This document shows positions 1 through 11,652 of a stretch of 36,650 bases of DNA, piece after piece. The position numbers and the translations under genes were made by a program. Positions within the stretch are counted from its first letter, which is position 1; each line of letters starts with the position of its first letter. This DNA comes from CAZMXI01 sp964570205 (GTDB lineage Bacteria > Planctomycetota > Phycisphaerae > Tepidisphaerales > Tepidisphaeraceae). Where the stretch lies: the NCBI GenBank assembly GCA_964570205.1, contig CAZMXI010000023.1:1-36650 (forward strand), read 5' to 3'. The notes under the pieces were generated by a model, which worked only from the letters and a program-made list of their open reading frames with translations, made no database searches and was not told where the DNA came from.

Positions 1-113
1 TTTTAGCAAGTGACAACAACATCACAAGGATACGCCGAACGAGCGTACCGTACTGTGTCCGGGTATTTCAGGCGCAGGTATCCCTTCCTGCGGTCCACGA
101 TGACCCTCCATCC

Positions 114-746
114 TCACGCCCGGCTCGATCGCATCAGCAGCATTTCTTTCAAGAGCGTGCTGGTGGTCTTGAGCGCCGGGTTGGCCTGGCGAGCGCGATC
201 CAGAAGCCGCTCGGCCACCGGCCGGGGCTCGCCAAGCTGCATCAGCGCTGCAATCGCATCTTCCTCGAACGTCTGCCGCTGCGCTGTCACCGCCACGCCG
301 GCTGTCTCGCCAAACTCCAGGGCGAAATCCGTCACTTTGCCCGCCAACTCAGCCACGATCAGCTCAGCCGTGCGCTTGCCGATCCCCTTCAGGTGGACCA
401 GGAACCGCGTATCCTTCGCCTCAATCGCCTGGGCGATCCGCCCGGCCGGCTCGGTGAACGCCTTGAGGGCGGTCTTCGGCCCGATGCCTTTCACCGTTGT
501 GAACTTCTCAAAAAACCGCCGGTCCTCCGGCCGCAGGAACCCGATCAGCCTCGGCTCCAGCCCGCCTCTGCTCGCATCGCCCTCCAGGTAGAAGATGGTG
601 TGCAGCGTCAGCTCTTCCCCCAGGCGCATCTGCAATTGGTTCACATCCGCCGCGGGCACGAACAGCTCATACAGGATCGCCCCAGCCTGGAGGTGAATCC
701 TGTCCTCATCCACGCGCCGCAATTCGCCAGTCAGAGCGGAAATCAT
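114..746 (-). CDS. ruvA: Holliday junction branch migration protein RuvA
   Basis: RuvA is the DNA-binding subunit of RuvAB. It recognises four-way junctions in recombination and repair and loads the RuvB motor. The 210-residue product has the family's normal length of about 200. The N-terminal OB-fold begins MISALTGELRR. Two helix-hairpin-helix motifs are readable near residues 95-107 (VKGIGPKTALKAF) and 122-134 (LKGIGKRTAELIV). A C-terminal UBA-like domain, which in the family contacts RuvB, covers roughly residues 160-210. The ATG at 746 puts the conserved N-terminus at residue 1. No ruvB or ruvC is visible within the window. The gene is divergent from wrbA, with 177 bp between them. Confidence 0.96.
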   Translation of the reverse strand: MISALTGELRRVDEDRIHLQAGAILYELFVPAADVNQLQMRLGEELTLHTIFYLEGDASRGGLEPRLIGFLRPEDRRFFEKFTTVKGIGPKTALKAFTEPAGRIAQAIEAKDTRFLVHLKGIGKRTAELIVAELAGKVTDFALEFGETAGVAVTAQRQTFEEDAIAALMQLGEPRPVAERLLDRARQANPALKTTSTLLKEMLLMRSSRA

Positions 747-923
747 ACGCCATCAGCTTAAGTGCCCGCCTCGCCGCATGCCAGCGCTCCCATGCGAGGC
801 TTGGCCACAGTGTTAGGCTATTGTACGATCCGCCGCCATCTTCGTCTCGCGCTGGATTCGCCGTTGTGCCCAGAACCACTTCCCGCCTAGGGTAACGGAA
901 TTGACCGAAATAAGGAGATTCTT

Positions 924-1559
924 ATGGCCGCCAATATCCTCGTTGTCTACTACAGCTCGTACGGCCACATCCATCGCATGGCCCAGGCCGTCGTCGAAGG
1001 CGCAAAAAGCGTCGCCGGCGCTGATGTGCGGCTTCGCCGGGTGGCAGAGCTCGAAGACGCCGCCAAAGGGATGAGCAAGCAACCCGCCTATGTGCAGGCA
1101 CAGGAGGCGCAGAAGGACATTCCGATCGCCACCCATGAGGATCTCCGCTGGGCCGACGGCATCTGCTGGGGCACACCCACACGGTTCGGCAACATGGCGG
1201 CCCAGATGAAGCAGTTCATCGATTCCACCGGCCGCCTCTGGACCGAAGGGGCCCTCGAGGACAAGGCCGCCGGCATCTTCACCAGCACAGCCACCATCCA
1301 CGGCGGCCAGGAATCCACCATCATCACCAGCCTCGTGCCCCTGATGCACCTGGGAATGGTCATCGTCGGCACGCCCTACGGCCAGAATCCGCAGATTCTC
1401 GTCACCGATGGCATCGGCGGCTCGCCCTACGGCCCCGGCACACTGGCCGGCCCCGATGGCTCGCGCCAGCCGGTCGACAGCGAGCTGACCACCGCCCGCA
1501 ACCTCGGCTCGCGCGTCACCAAGGTCGCCGAGCGCCTCCGGGATCTACGGCAGCGTTAG
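924..1559 (+). CDS. wrbA: NAD(P)H:quinone oxidoreductase, WrbA family
   Basis: This is a flavodoxin-like FMN enzyme of the WrbA family, which reduces quinones by two electrons and limits redox-cycling stress in the cytoplasm. The start MAANILVVYYSSYGHIHRMA matches the family's FMN phosphate-binding loop. GTPTRFGNMAAQ (near residues 86-97) and STATIHGGQE (near 132-141) are further hallmark WrbA segments. At 211 residues it is slightly longer than the roughly 200 usual for the family. An AAGGAG ribosome site at 912-917 lies 6 bases before the ATG and fixes the start. It appears to be a single-gene unit, followed by the convergent kinase-like gene. Confidence 0.95.
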   Translation: MAANILVVYYSSYGHIHRMAQAVVEGAKSVAGADVRLRRVAELEDAAKGMSKQPAYVQAQEAQKDIPIATHEDLRWADGICWGTPTRFGNMAAQMKQFIDSTGRLWTEGALEDKAAGIFTSTATIHGGQESTIITSLVPLMHLGMVIVGTPYGQNPQILVTDGIGGSPYGPGTLAGPDGSRQPVDSELTTARNLGSRVTKVAERLRDLRQR

Positions 1560-1645
1560 CCGCCCCCGCACCCTTGGTATTGCACAAGGCATCGCCGGCC
1601 CGTGCTGGCAACGATGTCCGGCGCCCGCGTCATCCATTTCGCCCT

Positions 1646-2461
1646 TCACCAGCACCAGTCAATCCCCACCCCCACATCGCACTGGAGCGTCCGGATGCCC
1701 TCAACCTGCCGCGCCAGACGCGGGATCGCCTCCTGCGCGCGAACGGACGAGACGCGGCCGGTGATGCAAACCCGGCCGGCATCAGCTTCGACATGCACCT
1801 CGGCGCTTCGGGCGGCAGGGTCCCTGGCCAGGGCGGCCCAGACCCGGCACGAAAGGCTGTGGTCCTCGAGCTTCTTCAGGCTCTGGGCGCTGGGTTCGTA
1901 CTCGGGCAGGCGAACCATCGACGCGATGGCGTCGATCGCACCAGGAACCGGCACCCGGGCAAGATTGACCGTCAGGTCGTACTGATCCGGATCATGCCAG
2001 TCAACGCCATACAGCAGCTTCGCCCAGCGGGCGCGCCGCCGGTCGACTCGCTGGATGTACGCAAGGGCCTCTCCGCGCGAAAGCTTGGCCAGCCGCATCG
2101 CCGAACCGATCCGCATTTCGAGGTCGGCGATCACACGAACCGCCAGCGCAGGGGTGATGCCCGCAAGCAACAGATGGCCGACATAACCGTGATACACCAG
2201 GTCGCCATGCCGCACGTGATCCAGCAGTACCGCCGTTACGCATCGAACATAGGCCAGGCGTTTGCCGGGAACCTGTTGCCAGAAAGGCGGAGTCTGATCG
2301 AGGGCGGCCGACAGCTCCGTCTCGCTGATGCCGTAGTCGTCAGCGGCTTCCGCGAGAAGCTGCTCGCGGCTGAGCAGGGCATAACCAAGGCGCTCCGCAA
2401 GGCCCTCGGCGACGGCTTTGCCTCCCGAGAACGACCCGCGGCTGATGGTGATGGTGGCCAT
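1646..2461 (-). CDS. Cytidylate-kinase-like protein with C-terminal BON domain
   Basis: The first about 190 residues resemble the cytidylate kinase-like family (Cytidylate_kin_2 type). They begin ITISRGSFSGGKAVAEGLAE, a P-loop variant with the sequence GSFSGGK, followed by LGYALLSREQLL. Later segments (LVYHGYVGHLLL, VIADLEMRIGSAMRL, YDLTVNL) follow the same fold. Residues about 195-268 look like a BON domain: an amphipathic helix, then VHVEADAGRVCITGRVSS and a terminal strand. BON domains usually bind membranes or ligands, so the pairing suggests a regulatory rather than a purely metabolic nucleotide kinase. Kinase activity is inferred from fold resemblance only. The family often occurs without proven CMP phosphorylation. 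Confidence 0.8.
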   Translation of the reverse strand: MATITISRGSFSGGKAVAEGLAERLGYALLSREQLLAEAADDYGISETELSAALDQTPPFWQQVPGKRLAYVRCVTAVLLDHVRHGDLVYHGYVGHLLLAGITPALAVRVIADLEMRIGSAMRLAKLSRGEALAYIQRVDRRRARWAKLLYGVDWHDPDQYDLTVNLARVPVPGAIDAIASMVRLPEYEPSAQSLKKLEDHSLSCRVWAALARDPAARSAEVHVEADAGRVCITGRVSSVRAQEAIPRLARQVEGIRTLQCDVGVGIDWCW

Positions 2462-2587
2462 GTAGCTCTTCTCCGCTGGCGAAACGGTGATATCAAGGAC
2501 AGGCCATGTGTACGCGAATCCGCGCGAATTGACTGCGCAAGAAATGCCGATCGTCCAAGCCAGATTGGCGCCACCCCTGGGCAGCGC

Positions 2588-3028
2588 CTATCGACGCGGC
2601 CGGGCCCCATAGCCTGTTACTTCGACTGAAGGCTGACCCTTGGCGTTGGTGCTCAGCACAAATTCGACGCGAAGGATGAAATCCGGCGTCGCCCCTTTGC
2701 TGATAATGACGTAATCCCCTGTCAGCGTCGTCGATTTCCCGGGCTGCGAGGTGATCGTGAAGACCTCCAGTCCGTTGGCCACATATTCGGTGCCGGATGC
2801 GCCGATGCCGCTGCCATGAAAACTGGCCCGGAACACCATGCGGCTCTTCCCATTGGCGCTGGAGGTGATGGTCACCTGATTCTTAATCATGGCATCCAGA
2901 ACGATCCGTTCGGGCAAACGCAGCGTGAGCTCGTCCCGGAAACTGCTGTTGTACGTTCGAGCGCTGGCATCCTGAGCAATGAACAGAGAAGTCAACAGCA
3001 CGACCAGGAAAGAAACTGCCAGACGCAT
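2588..3028 (-). CDS. Small secreted protein of unknown function
   Basis: I do not recognise this 146-residue protein. It starts with a clear signal peptide (MRLAVSFLVVLLTSLFIAQDASA), with likely cleavage after ASA. The mature part of about 120 residues is rich in beta-type segments (QVTITSSANGKSRMVF, EVFTITSQPGKSTTLTGDYV) and resembles a small single-domain periplasmic beta-sandwich. The frame stays open upstream to 3148. I chose the ATG at 3026-3028 because a GAGGAG ribosome site precedes it by 7 bases on the minus strand and because it places the signal peptide at the N-terminus. No cysteine-based lipobox is present. Confidence 0.75.
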   Translation of the reverse strand: MRLAVSFLVVLLTSLFIAQDASARTYNSSFRDELTLRLPERIVLDAMIKNQVTITSSANGKSRMVFRASFHGSGIGASGTEYVANGLEVFTITSQPGKSTTLTGDYVIISKGATPDFILRVEFVLSTNAKGQPSVEVTGYGARPRR

Positions 3029-3219
3029 TGTGATGCTCCTCTCGATCAAACGACGCAACCACCGCAGCCCGACAAACCAGCACCCACGCAGTGCGAAATG
3101 CCAGACCGTCGCACTGTACCGGGAAGCATCACGGAAGTGCAAGGGCAATTCCTGGAAATGGAGAGCAATCGCAAGTGGCTTATTTGAATATGCTTACAAC
3201 TTGAATGGCATATGTGCGA

Positions 3220-4137
3220 TCAATAAGTCTCGACGCGCAACACCACATTCATGGTGTGCGATTGGCCGGACGCGAGAACAACGGCGTTCTCGCTGGCATT
3301 GGCGGTTTCGACACACAACATGCTCGGCCATTCATCATCGCCGAAGTCCGGCATCGCCTTGGCCTTGGCAATCCACGGATTCCACACGACGGTCGTGTCG
3401 GACCCGGCCTTGTCCATCACGATTCGACGGCGCGCTCCGGGATCATCGATGATGACCCGCCCTGGTGCCGACAGGTACACCCGATCCGTTTCGCCGGCGA
3501 TCCGGATCGGTTCGGCATCTTGCACCTTTCGCTTCATGCCGTCGGCCTTATCGACGTAAGTAGCAGTTGACAAGCCAGTAATGGAAACTCCACGTACATC
3601 GGCAACGGCGAAATAGGTGTGAAAGGCCTCCTCAAAAGTGAGGGACTTCATCCCGGTGTTGTTGACTTGGAGCGTTAGGTCCAGATGCTGGCCGAAAACC
3701 GCGATAAGCCGGAGGGCAAACGAACGCGCCCAGATCGGGCGGCTTCGGTCGGAATCGGCCAGGGCAAAGACCATTTTGACCGCGCCGTCAGGCCCGACGC
3801 CCAGAGACTCGACATTCCAAGGCAGAATGCGCGCCAGCCCGTGCAGAGGTGCTGCGGAATCCCCAGCCCGCGGGCCAAACCAGGGGAAACAGACCGGGAT
3901 ACCTCCGCGAATGGGCTTGCCAGGGGCAAACTGGCTCTGGGCGCTAGTGAACAACAAGGGCAACTGGCCCACGGGTTGAAAACAGGTGATGTGGGCACCC
4001 TGGAGAAAGATCTCCGCCTGGCACCGGGCCGTAGAGATGTTGCACCGGATGAGACCACCGGCATCCTGCCTGAATTGGGCGATGGTGCCGATGGCGAAGC
4101 GTTGCTGGAGTTCGGCAAGAGATTGCTCAAGTGACAT
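3220..4137 (-). CDS. D-hexose-6-phosphate mutarotase (YeaD/aldose 1-epimerase superfamily)
   Basis: This 305-residue protein matches the glucose-6-phosphate 1-epimerase group, which interconverts the alpha and beta anomers of hexose 6-phosphates in the cytoplasm. Readable signatures are QGAHITCFQP near residue 46, PIRGGIPVCFPWFGP near 75, PLHGLARILPW near 97 (His99), FEEAFHTYF near 168 (His173) and MLCVETAN near 273. Glu277 is the probable general base. The frame is open to 4317 and into uvrA, but the family N-terminus fits the ATG at 4135-4137 (MSLEQSLAELQQRF). It lies 52 bp downstream of uvrA on the same strand, so co-transcription is possible. No strong ribosome site is visible. Confidence 0.9.
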   Translation of the reverse strand: MSLEQSLAELQQRFAIGTIAQFRQDAGGLIRCNISTARCQAEIFLQGAHITCFQPVGQLPLLFTSAQSQFAPGKPIRGGIPVCFPWFGPRAGDSAAPLHGLARILPWNVESLGVGPDGAVKMVFALADSDRSRPIWARSFALRLIAVFGQHLDLTLQVNNTGMKSLTFEEAFHTYFAVADVRGVSITGLSTATYVDKADGMKRKVQDAEPIRIAGETDRVYLSAPGRVIIDDPGARRRIVMDKAGSDTTVVWNPWIAKAKAMPDFGDDEWPSMLCVETANASENAVVLASGQSHTMNVVLRVETY

Positions 4138-4189
4138 GGGCGGGCATGGTAATGGCAGAGGGCCGCTGGGAAAAGAGAGATGCGGTTCC

Positions 4190-7087
<2,898 letters not shown>

Positions 7088-7248
7088 CGGCCGGGCGAGA
7101 GGAGGATCCCACTCTCCCGCAACGGGCGTAAGCGGACCATTATAGGTTGAAGGGGAGGAGGATCAAAATGGGTCAAGAAGAAGCCAGGGAACAAGCCAAG
7201 CGGGGGATTGTGCCGTGTGCCAAACGCGGGAGCGGGTAGAATCAGGCC

Positions 7249-9921
7249 ATGCATCAGCTTCACATTTGCCTGCTCGGGATCGCGCTGCTCGGCTCCTCCT
7301 CGCTTCAGGCCGCGGATTACGTCTGGTGGGAGGGCGAGAAGCCGTCGCAAACCAATTTCCCGGAACAAAGCTGGTTCGCCGCCTCAACCTTCCAGGATAA
7401 GCGCAACCTGCTCTCCGGCGATGACTGGCTCAGCGCCAGCGGCAAACGCCAGGGTGAAGAAGCCTTCGCCATCTACCAGCTCGATGTGCCGGCCGACGGC
7501 GAGTATCACCTCTGGACCCGCAAATTCTGGCAGCACGGCCCGTTCAAGTGGCGGTTCGGCCCGGGTGAATGGCGGGTGTGCGACCGCAACATCGCCCTCG
7601 CCGACAGCGTGACGCTCAAGACCCATGTCGTGGCCAACTGGGTGTCGCTGGGCAAGGTAAAGCTGGCCAAAGGCCGCCAGACGTTCGAGCTGCGCCTGCT
7701 GGCCGGCCCCGGCGAAGACCTCACCAGCGCCTTCGACTGCTTCGTCCTCACGCCGTCGCCCTTCATTCCCAACGGCCGGCTCAAGCCGGATGAGCGGTCC
7801 AACAAGGCCGATGAGGGCTTCTTCGCATTCGAGCCCCCCTTGGACCATTTCGGCGCAGAAGCGCTGCTCGACCTGCGATCCCTGAACGAAAAGACGGCCG
7901 GCGAGCGCGGCTTTCTCCAGCGCAAGGCCTCCGGCTTCGCCCTCGGCGATGGCCGGCCGGTTCGCTTCTGGGCGGTGAACATCGGGGCGAACAACACCGG
8001 GCAGGATCGGTCATCCATCGACTACCTGGCACGAAAACTGGCCAAGCTCGGCGTCAACATGGTGCGCATCCATGGCACACCCTTCACGCTCGACACCGCA
8101 TCAAGCCCGCAGACCCTGAATAGGATCGACAACCTCCATTACGCCGTGTCGGCTTTCAAGAAAGAGGGCATCTATACCCACATCAGCTTCTATTTCCCGC
8201 TGTGGTTCAACATGCCGGCCGCCAGCGGCTACACCGGCTCGAATAAGCACCCGTTTGCGATCATTTATTTCGACCCCGCGTTCCAGAACCTCTACAAGTC
8301 ATGGGCCAAACGGCTGCTCGATGCCAAGAACCCCTACACCGGCCTCACCCTGGCGCAGGACCCCGCCGTCGGCATCGTCGAACTCGTCAACGAAGACAGC
8401 TTCTTCTTTTGGACCTTCACCCGCGACAACATCCCCGCCCCCTACTGGAGCGCGCTGGAGCGCCAATTCGCCCAGTGGCTCGTGAAGCAATACCCCCCCT
8501 TGAGCCTGCGGGCGATTCTCGCCGGATATGGCGCTGCCCGCGTGCCGTCGGATGACCCGGCCGCCAACATCGCCGGCCTCTACCCCGCGTGGGATATGAC
8601 CCGCGCTGGCATCCGCGCGGGCGGCCGCGACAAGGAAAAACGCATCCGCGACCAGGTGCGTTTCCTCACCGAAATGCAACGCGGGTTCTATGCCAATCTT
8701 GCCAAATATCTGAAAGACGATCTCAAAGTCGGCGGCCTCGTGTCGGCCAGCAACTGGAAGACCGCCGACAGCCCCCTGCTCGATGCGATCGAGCGATACA
8801 CCTATGCCGCCGTCGATGTCATCGACCACCACGGCTACTTCGGCGGCGAGCACAAGGGCGAAGGCTCGGCCTATTCGGTGCGCGTCGGCCACACCTACAA
8901 GGATGCCGCCGCCGTCCTCAGCCCCGAGAGCCTGCCCATCCAGGTCGTGCATGTCGATGGCCGGCCGCTGATCATCTCGGAAGTCGGCTGGACCAACCCC
9001 AACCGCTATCGCGCTGATGCCACCCTGCTGGCGTCGGCCTACAGCGCCCTCCAGGGCACCGACGGCGTGTTCTTCTTCTCCGTCGGCAGCAACTACATGC
9101 GCGATTCAGACATGGCCAAGTTCGCCTTGAGCTGCCCGGCCATCGCCGGCACGTTCCCGGCAACCGCCCTGCTCTATCGCCGCGGCGATGTCAAAGAGGC
9201 CGAGCCCGTCGTCTACCAGGCGCTGCCGGAAAATGAGTTGTTCTCGCTCAAGCCATCGGGCATTTCCACGGCCGATGCCCTGGATGAGCTGCGCCGGCGC
9301 GATGTCCCCCCCGGCGGCGTCGCCCAGGGCCAGGTGAGCAACTTCGACCCGCTGTCCTATTACGTCGGGCCCATCTTCCGCAGCTTCGACAAGCCCGCCA
9401 GCGCCTCCTTCCAGCGCGACACCTCAAAGCACATCGACCGGCAAAACAAGACCATCCGCAGCCTCACCGGCGAGCTGAACTGGGACTATGGCAACGGCCT
9501 GCTCCGAATTCAGGCCCAGCGCATCCAGGCCGCGGCCGGTTTCCTCGCCAAAGCCCGCAGAATCGACCTCGCCGACATCAGCATCGAATGCAACAACGAA
9601 TTCGCATCCATCGTGGCGATTGCCCTCGATGACCAGCCGCTGGCCACCTCTAAAAAGATCCTGATCCAAGCGATGACCGAAGAGCAGCCCTATGGCTATA
9701 AGGCCCCCGGCGGCCAGATCGCCGACCTCGGCCAGTCGCCCCTCGGCGTGCGCAAGATCGATGCCCGGTTGACCCTGAAAAACGCCTCCGGCAGCCTCAG
9801 CGTCGTTGCCCTGGATGAAAATGGATACGAGGCGAAGCGGCCGGTAACTGTCGAGAAGGCGGCCGGCAACGCCAGCATCCGCCTCGCCCCCGACAGCATC
9901 TATCACATCGTGCGGAGGTGA
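7249..9921 (+). CDS. Large secreted clan GH-A-like glycoside hydrolase
   Basis: This 890-residue exported protein has a signal peptide (cleavage near residue 21, LQAAD). Residues about 24-170 look like a carbohydrate-binding beta-sandwich (VWWEGE, YQLDVPADGEYHLWTRKFW). Residues about 200-610 read as a TIM barrel of clan GH-A, with LGVNMVRIHG near 267, the Asn-Glu pair at 381-382 (GIVELVNED) and a candidate nucleophile Glu578 in PLIISEVGW. These two glutamates are the expected acid/base and nucleophile of the clan. The last about 280 residues are beta-rich and probably accessory. I cannot assign a GH family or substrate. The start follows only a weak ribosome site. Position 9921 is followed closely by the convergent small membrane protein. 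Confidence 0.8.
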   Translation: MHQLHICLLGIALLGSSSLQAADYVWWEGEKPSQTNFPEQSWFAASTFQDKRNLLSGDDWLSASGKRQGEEAFAIYQLDVPADGEYHLWTRKFWQHGPFKWRFGPGEWRVCDRNIALADSVTLKTHVVANWVSLGKVKLAKGRQTFELRLLAGPGEDLTSAFDCFVLTPSPFIPNGRLKPDERSNKADEGFFAFEPPLDHFGAEALLDLRSLNEKTAGERGFLQRKASGFALGDGRPVRFWAVNIGANNTGQDRSSIDYLARKLAKLGVNMVRIHGTPFTLDTASSPQTLNRIDNLHYAVSAFKKEGIYTHISFYFPLWFNMPAASGYTGSNKHPFAIIYFDPAFQNLYKSWAKRLLDAKNPYTGLTLAQDPAVGIVELVNEDSFFFWTFTRDNIPAPYWSALERQFAQWLVKQYPPLSLRAILAGYGAARVPSDDPAANIAGLYPAWDMTRAGIRAGGRDKEKRIRDQVRFLTEMQRGFYANLAKYLKDDLKVGGLVSASNWKTADSPLLDAIERYTYAAVDVIDHHGYFGGEHKGEGSAYSVRVGHTYKDAAAVLSPESLPIQVVHVDGRPLIISEVGWTNPNRYRADATLLASAYSALQGTDGVFFFSVGSNYMRDSDMAKFALSCPAIAGTFPATALLYRRGDVKEAEPVVYQALPENELFSLKPSGISTADALDELRRRDVPPGGVAQGQVSNFDPLSYYVGPIFRSFDKPASASFQRDTSKHIDRQNKTIRSLTGELNWDYGNGLLRIQAQRIQAAAGFLAKARRIDLADISIECNNEFASIVAIALDDQPLATSKKILIQAMTEEQPYGYKAPGGQIADLGQSPLGVRKIDARLTLKNASGSLSVVALDENGYEAKRPVTVEKAAGNASIRLAPDSIYHIVRR

Positions 9922-9935
9922 TGCCGCGCCGGCAT

Positions 9936-10169
9936 TCAGGCGGCAGGCTCATCCGCTTCGACCGGCTCGGCCTCGGCAACCGGCTTGGGTGTCTCGGCCA
10001 GCTTGCCGTTCCGCCAGGCGCCCATCAGCATTCCCGTGAGGGCCAGCGGAAAGACGAGCACCACGAGAATGGCGGATTGCCGCGCCGTGGCCAGAACCGC
10101 AGCGCACAGGATCGCCATCGTCGCCAGGATCGACAGTTCAACGGCGCCGGGAAACACAAAACGCTTCAT
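9936..10169 (-). CDS. Small two-helix membrane protein
   Basis: I do not recognise this 77-residue protein by family. It begins MKRFVFPGAVELSILATMAI and has two hydrophobic spans, about residues 11-29 and 33-50, separated by a short polar turn (TARQ). A basic patch (WRNGK) follows, then an acidic Pro/Ala/Glu-rich tail. The frame is open to 10487, but the ATG at 10167-10169 has GGAG 6 bases upstream, and the upstream translation is compositionally poor. It lies downstream of the alanine racemase-like gene on the same strand, 269 bp away. It is probably an inner-membrane protein. Confidence 0.65.
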   Translation of the reverse strand: MKRFVFPGAVELSILATMAILCAAVLATARQSAILVVLVFPLALTGMLMGAWRNGKLAETPKPVAEAEPVEADEPAA

Positions 10170-10386
10170 AACAACTCCGTCATAAGGCCGCCTGCGGTCG
10201 GTCGCGCGGTCGCCCGGCTCACTTCCGACCCCCTCACCAAAACCCCGTGCGACGGTGCGGACGCTGGCAGATGGCCGAACCGAATTCCATCGCTCGCAAC
10301 GGCCAGGTCGCCGCCAGAAAGAGAATCTCGCCTGCCGTTCGGTAAGCCCGATGACGCGCAGCCTTCGCCATTCGGCGTTCCGTAAG

Positions 10387-10430
10387 TCAGACCACGGAAA
10401 GCCCAAGCACTTGAGGCGGCTCGGGTCTGA
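10387..10430 (-). other. Nested stem-loop downstream of the racemase gene
   Basis: TCAGACC (10387-10393) pairs perfectly with GGTCTGA (10424-10430). Inside, GCC (10401-10403) can pair with GGC and CAAG with CTTG. The structure sits just after the racemase stop codon and has no T-run, so it is not a standard intrinsic terminator. Its function is unknown. Confidence 0.3.
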
Positions 10431-10438
10431 TTCCCGCC

Positions 10439-11359
10439 CTACCCCGCAACCAACCTCAACAGAACCTCCTGCGCGGTGCATCCCCACATCCGCGCCAGTT
10501 CCTCCGGTGCAAGCCCCTCGCCCAGCAGCACCACCTCATCGCCCGCCCGGTCCTCTTCCCCAAGCTCCACATACGCCGACTGCATCCCCACCTCGGGGAT
10601 TCGCCGCCGCCGACCATTCACCACGCATTCCCCCGCGCGCAGCCCCCGAGCATATCCACACAGCACGACGCCGTACCGCCTGGCCCCAAACCCAGTGTAA
10701 CCCACCGGCCCCTCGGCACGCCGCACCTCGATCAGCCTCGCCCGAACCGTCACCGCATCCCGGTACAGGGCCAACCCCGGCCGAACCGCATCCAGCCGCG
10801 CTTCGGGCTCATTTAGCAACGCTGAACCCGCCGCGTGCAGCTTCAACCCGCGCCCTTGTGTCGCCTCAACCAGCGCCCGCGCCTGCTCAAGCCGCGTGGC
10901 GTGCGTGAACGCCTCGTCAATCCCCCCCGCCTCGATCACCGCATCCACATCCCCCGCCCGGCACGCAAACCGCCCCATGCCCGTATCCACGCACAAGACC
11001 GGCCGAGCCTCGCGCAGCGCCCTGGCCTGCTCCACCGTGCTCACGGCCGGCCGGACGTGCTGCTCGATCCACGCCTCTGCATCCAACGTCTCCGGCGGAC
11101 CCAGCGAGATCGCTTCCTTGCCAGTCAGCTTCCAAAGCCCGATGGCCCGCGCCTCCGCCAGCGAGAACACGCAGAATCCACCCACCGCTTCGGCGATTTC
11201 CCTCGCCACACGCTGCGCCCCCAGCCCATACGCATCTGCCTTGATCACCGCGTACACCGGCACGCCCGCCATTCCGGCCACTTTCTCTGCATTCTGGCGA
11301 ACCCGCCCAAGATCCACGTCAACAACCACACCCTTGTCCATAGCATCGCATTTGAACAT
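10439..11359 (-). CDS. alr: Alanine racemase family PLP enzyme (divergent)
   Basis: The protein resembles fold-type III alanine racemases, which make D-alanine for peptidoglycan. VVVDVDLGRVRQN begins the barrel and VYAVIKADAYGLGA carries the PLP-binding lysine. VRPGLALYRDAV keeps the conserved arginine. VLCGYARGL keeps the tyrosine of the canonical GYADGY box but changes its neighbours. The canonical GRICMD segment is replaced by VGMQSAYVEL, and the usual ANSAA segment reads AAGSA. At about 306 residues it is shorter than the typical 360-390. Starts at 11395, 11359 or 11341 are possible; I took 11359, which has a short AGG upstream. D-alanine synthesis is likely, but another amino acid is possible. 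Confidence 0.75.
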   Translation of the reverse strand: MFKCDAMDKGVVVDVDLGRVRQNAEKVAGMAGVPVYAVIKADAYGLGAQRVAREIAEAVGGFCVFSLAEARAIGLWKLTGKEAISLGPPETLDAEAWIEQHVRPAVSTVEQARALREARPVLCVDTGMGRFACRAGDVDAVIEAGGIDEAFTHATRLEQARALVEATQGRGLKLHAAGSALLNEPEARLDAVRPGLALYRDAVTVRARLIEVRRAEGPVGYTGFGARRYGVVLCGYARGLRAGECVVNGRRRRIPEVGMQSAYVELGEEDRAGDEVVLLGEGLAPEELARMWGCTAQEVLLRLVAG

Positions 11360-11652
11360 GCACCTGCCCGGTATGTCCAGTTGTTCATGGCTCATCTTCC
11401 CCAGATATCCCCACGCCTGCGCAGTCAACAGAGTTAACCGCACCCGCCAGAGCCAGAAGTTGCCGTCAGCAACCCCATCCCCGGTTTGCTGATGATGCGT
11501 GAGACCACAACCGCCCCGCCCCGGCCTTCCGGTTCCCGGCCGCCGCGATGCCCGGACGCCCTCCCGCACTGCCCGCAACGCCCTTCCGCCGCATGGGGTA
11601 TGTCATTGTGAAAAGCCCCGGACGCCCGACCGACAAGGGCCAGGAGATAACC

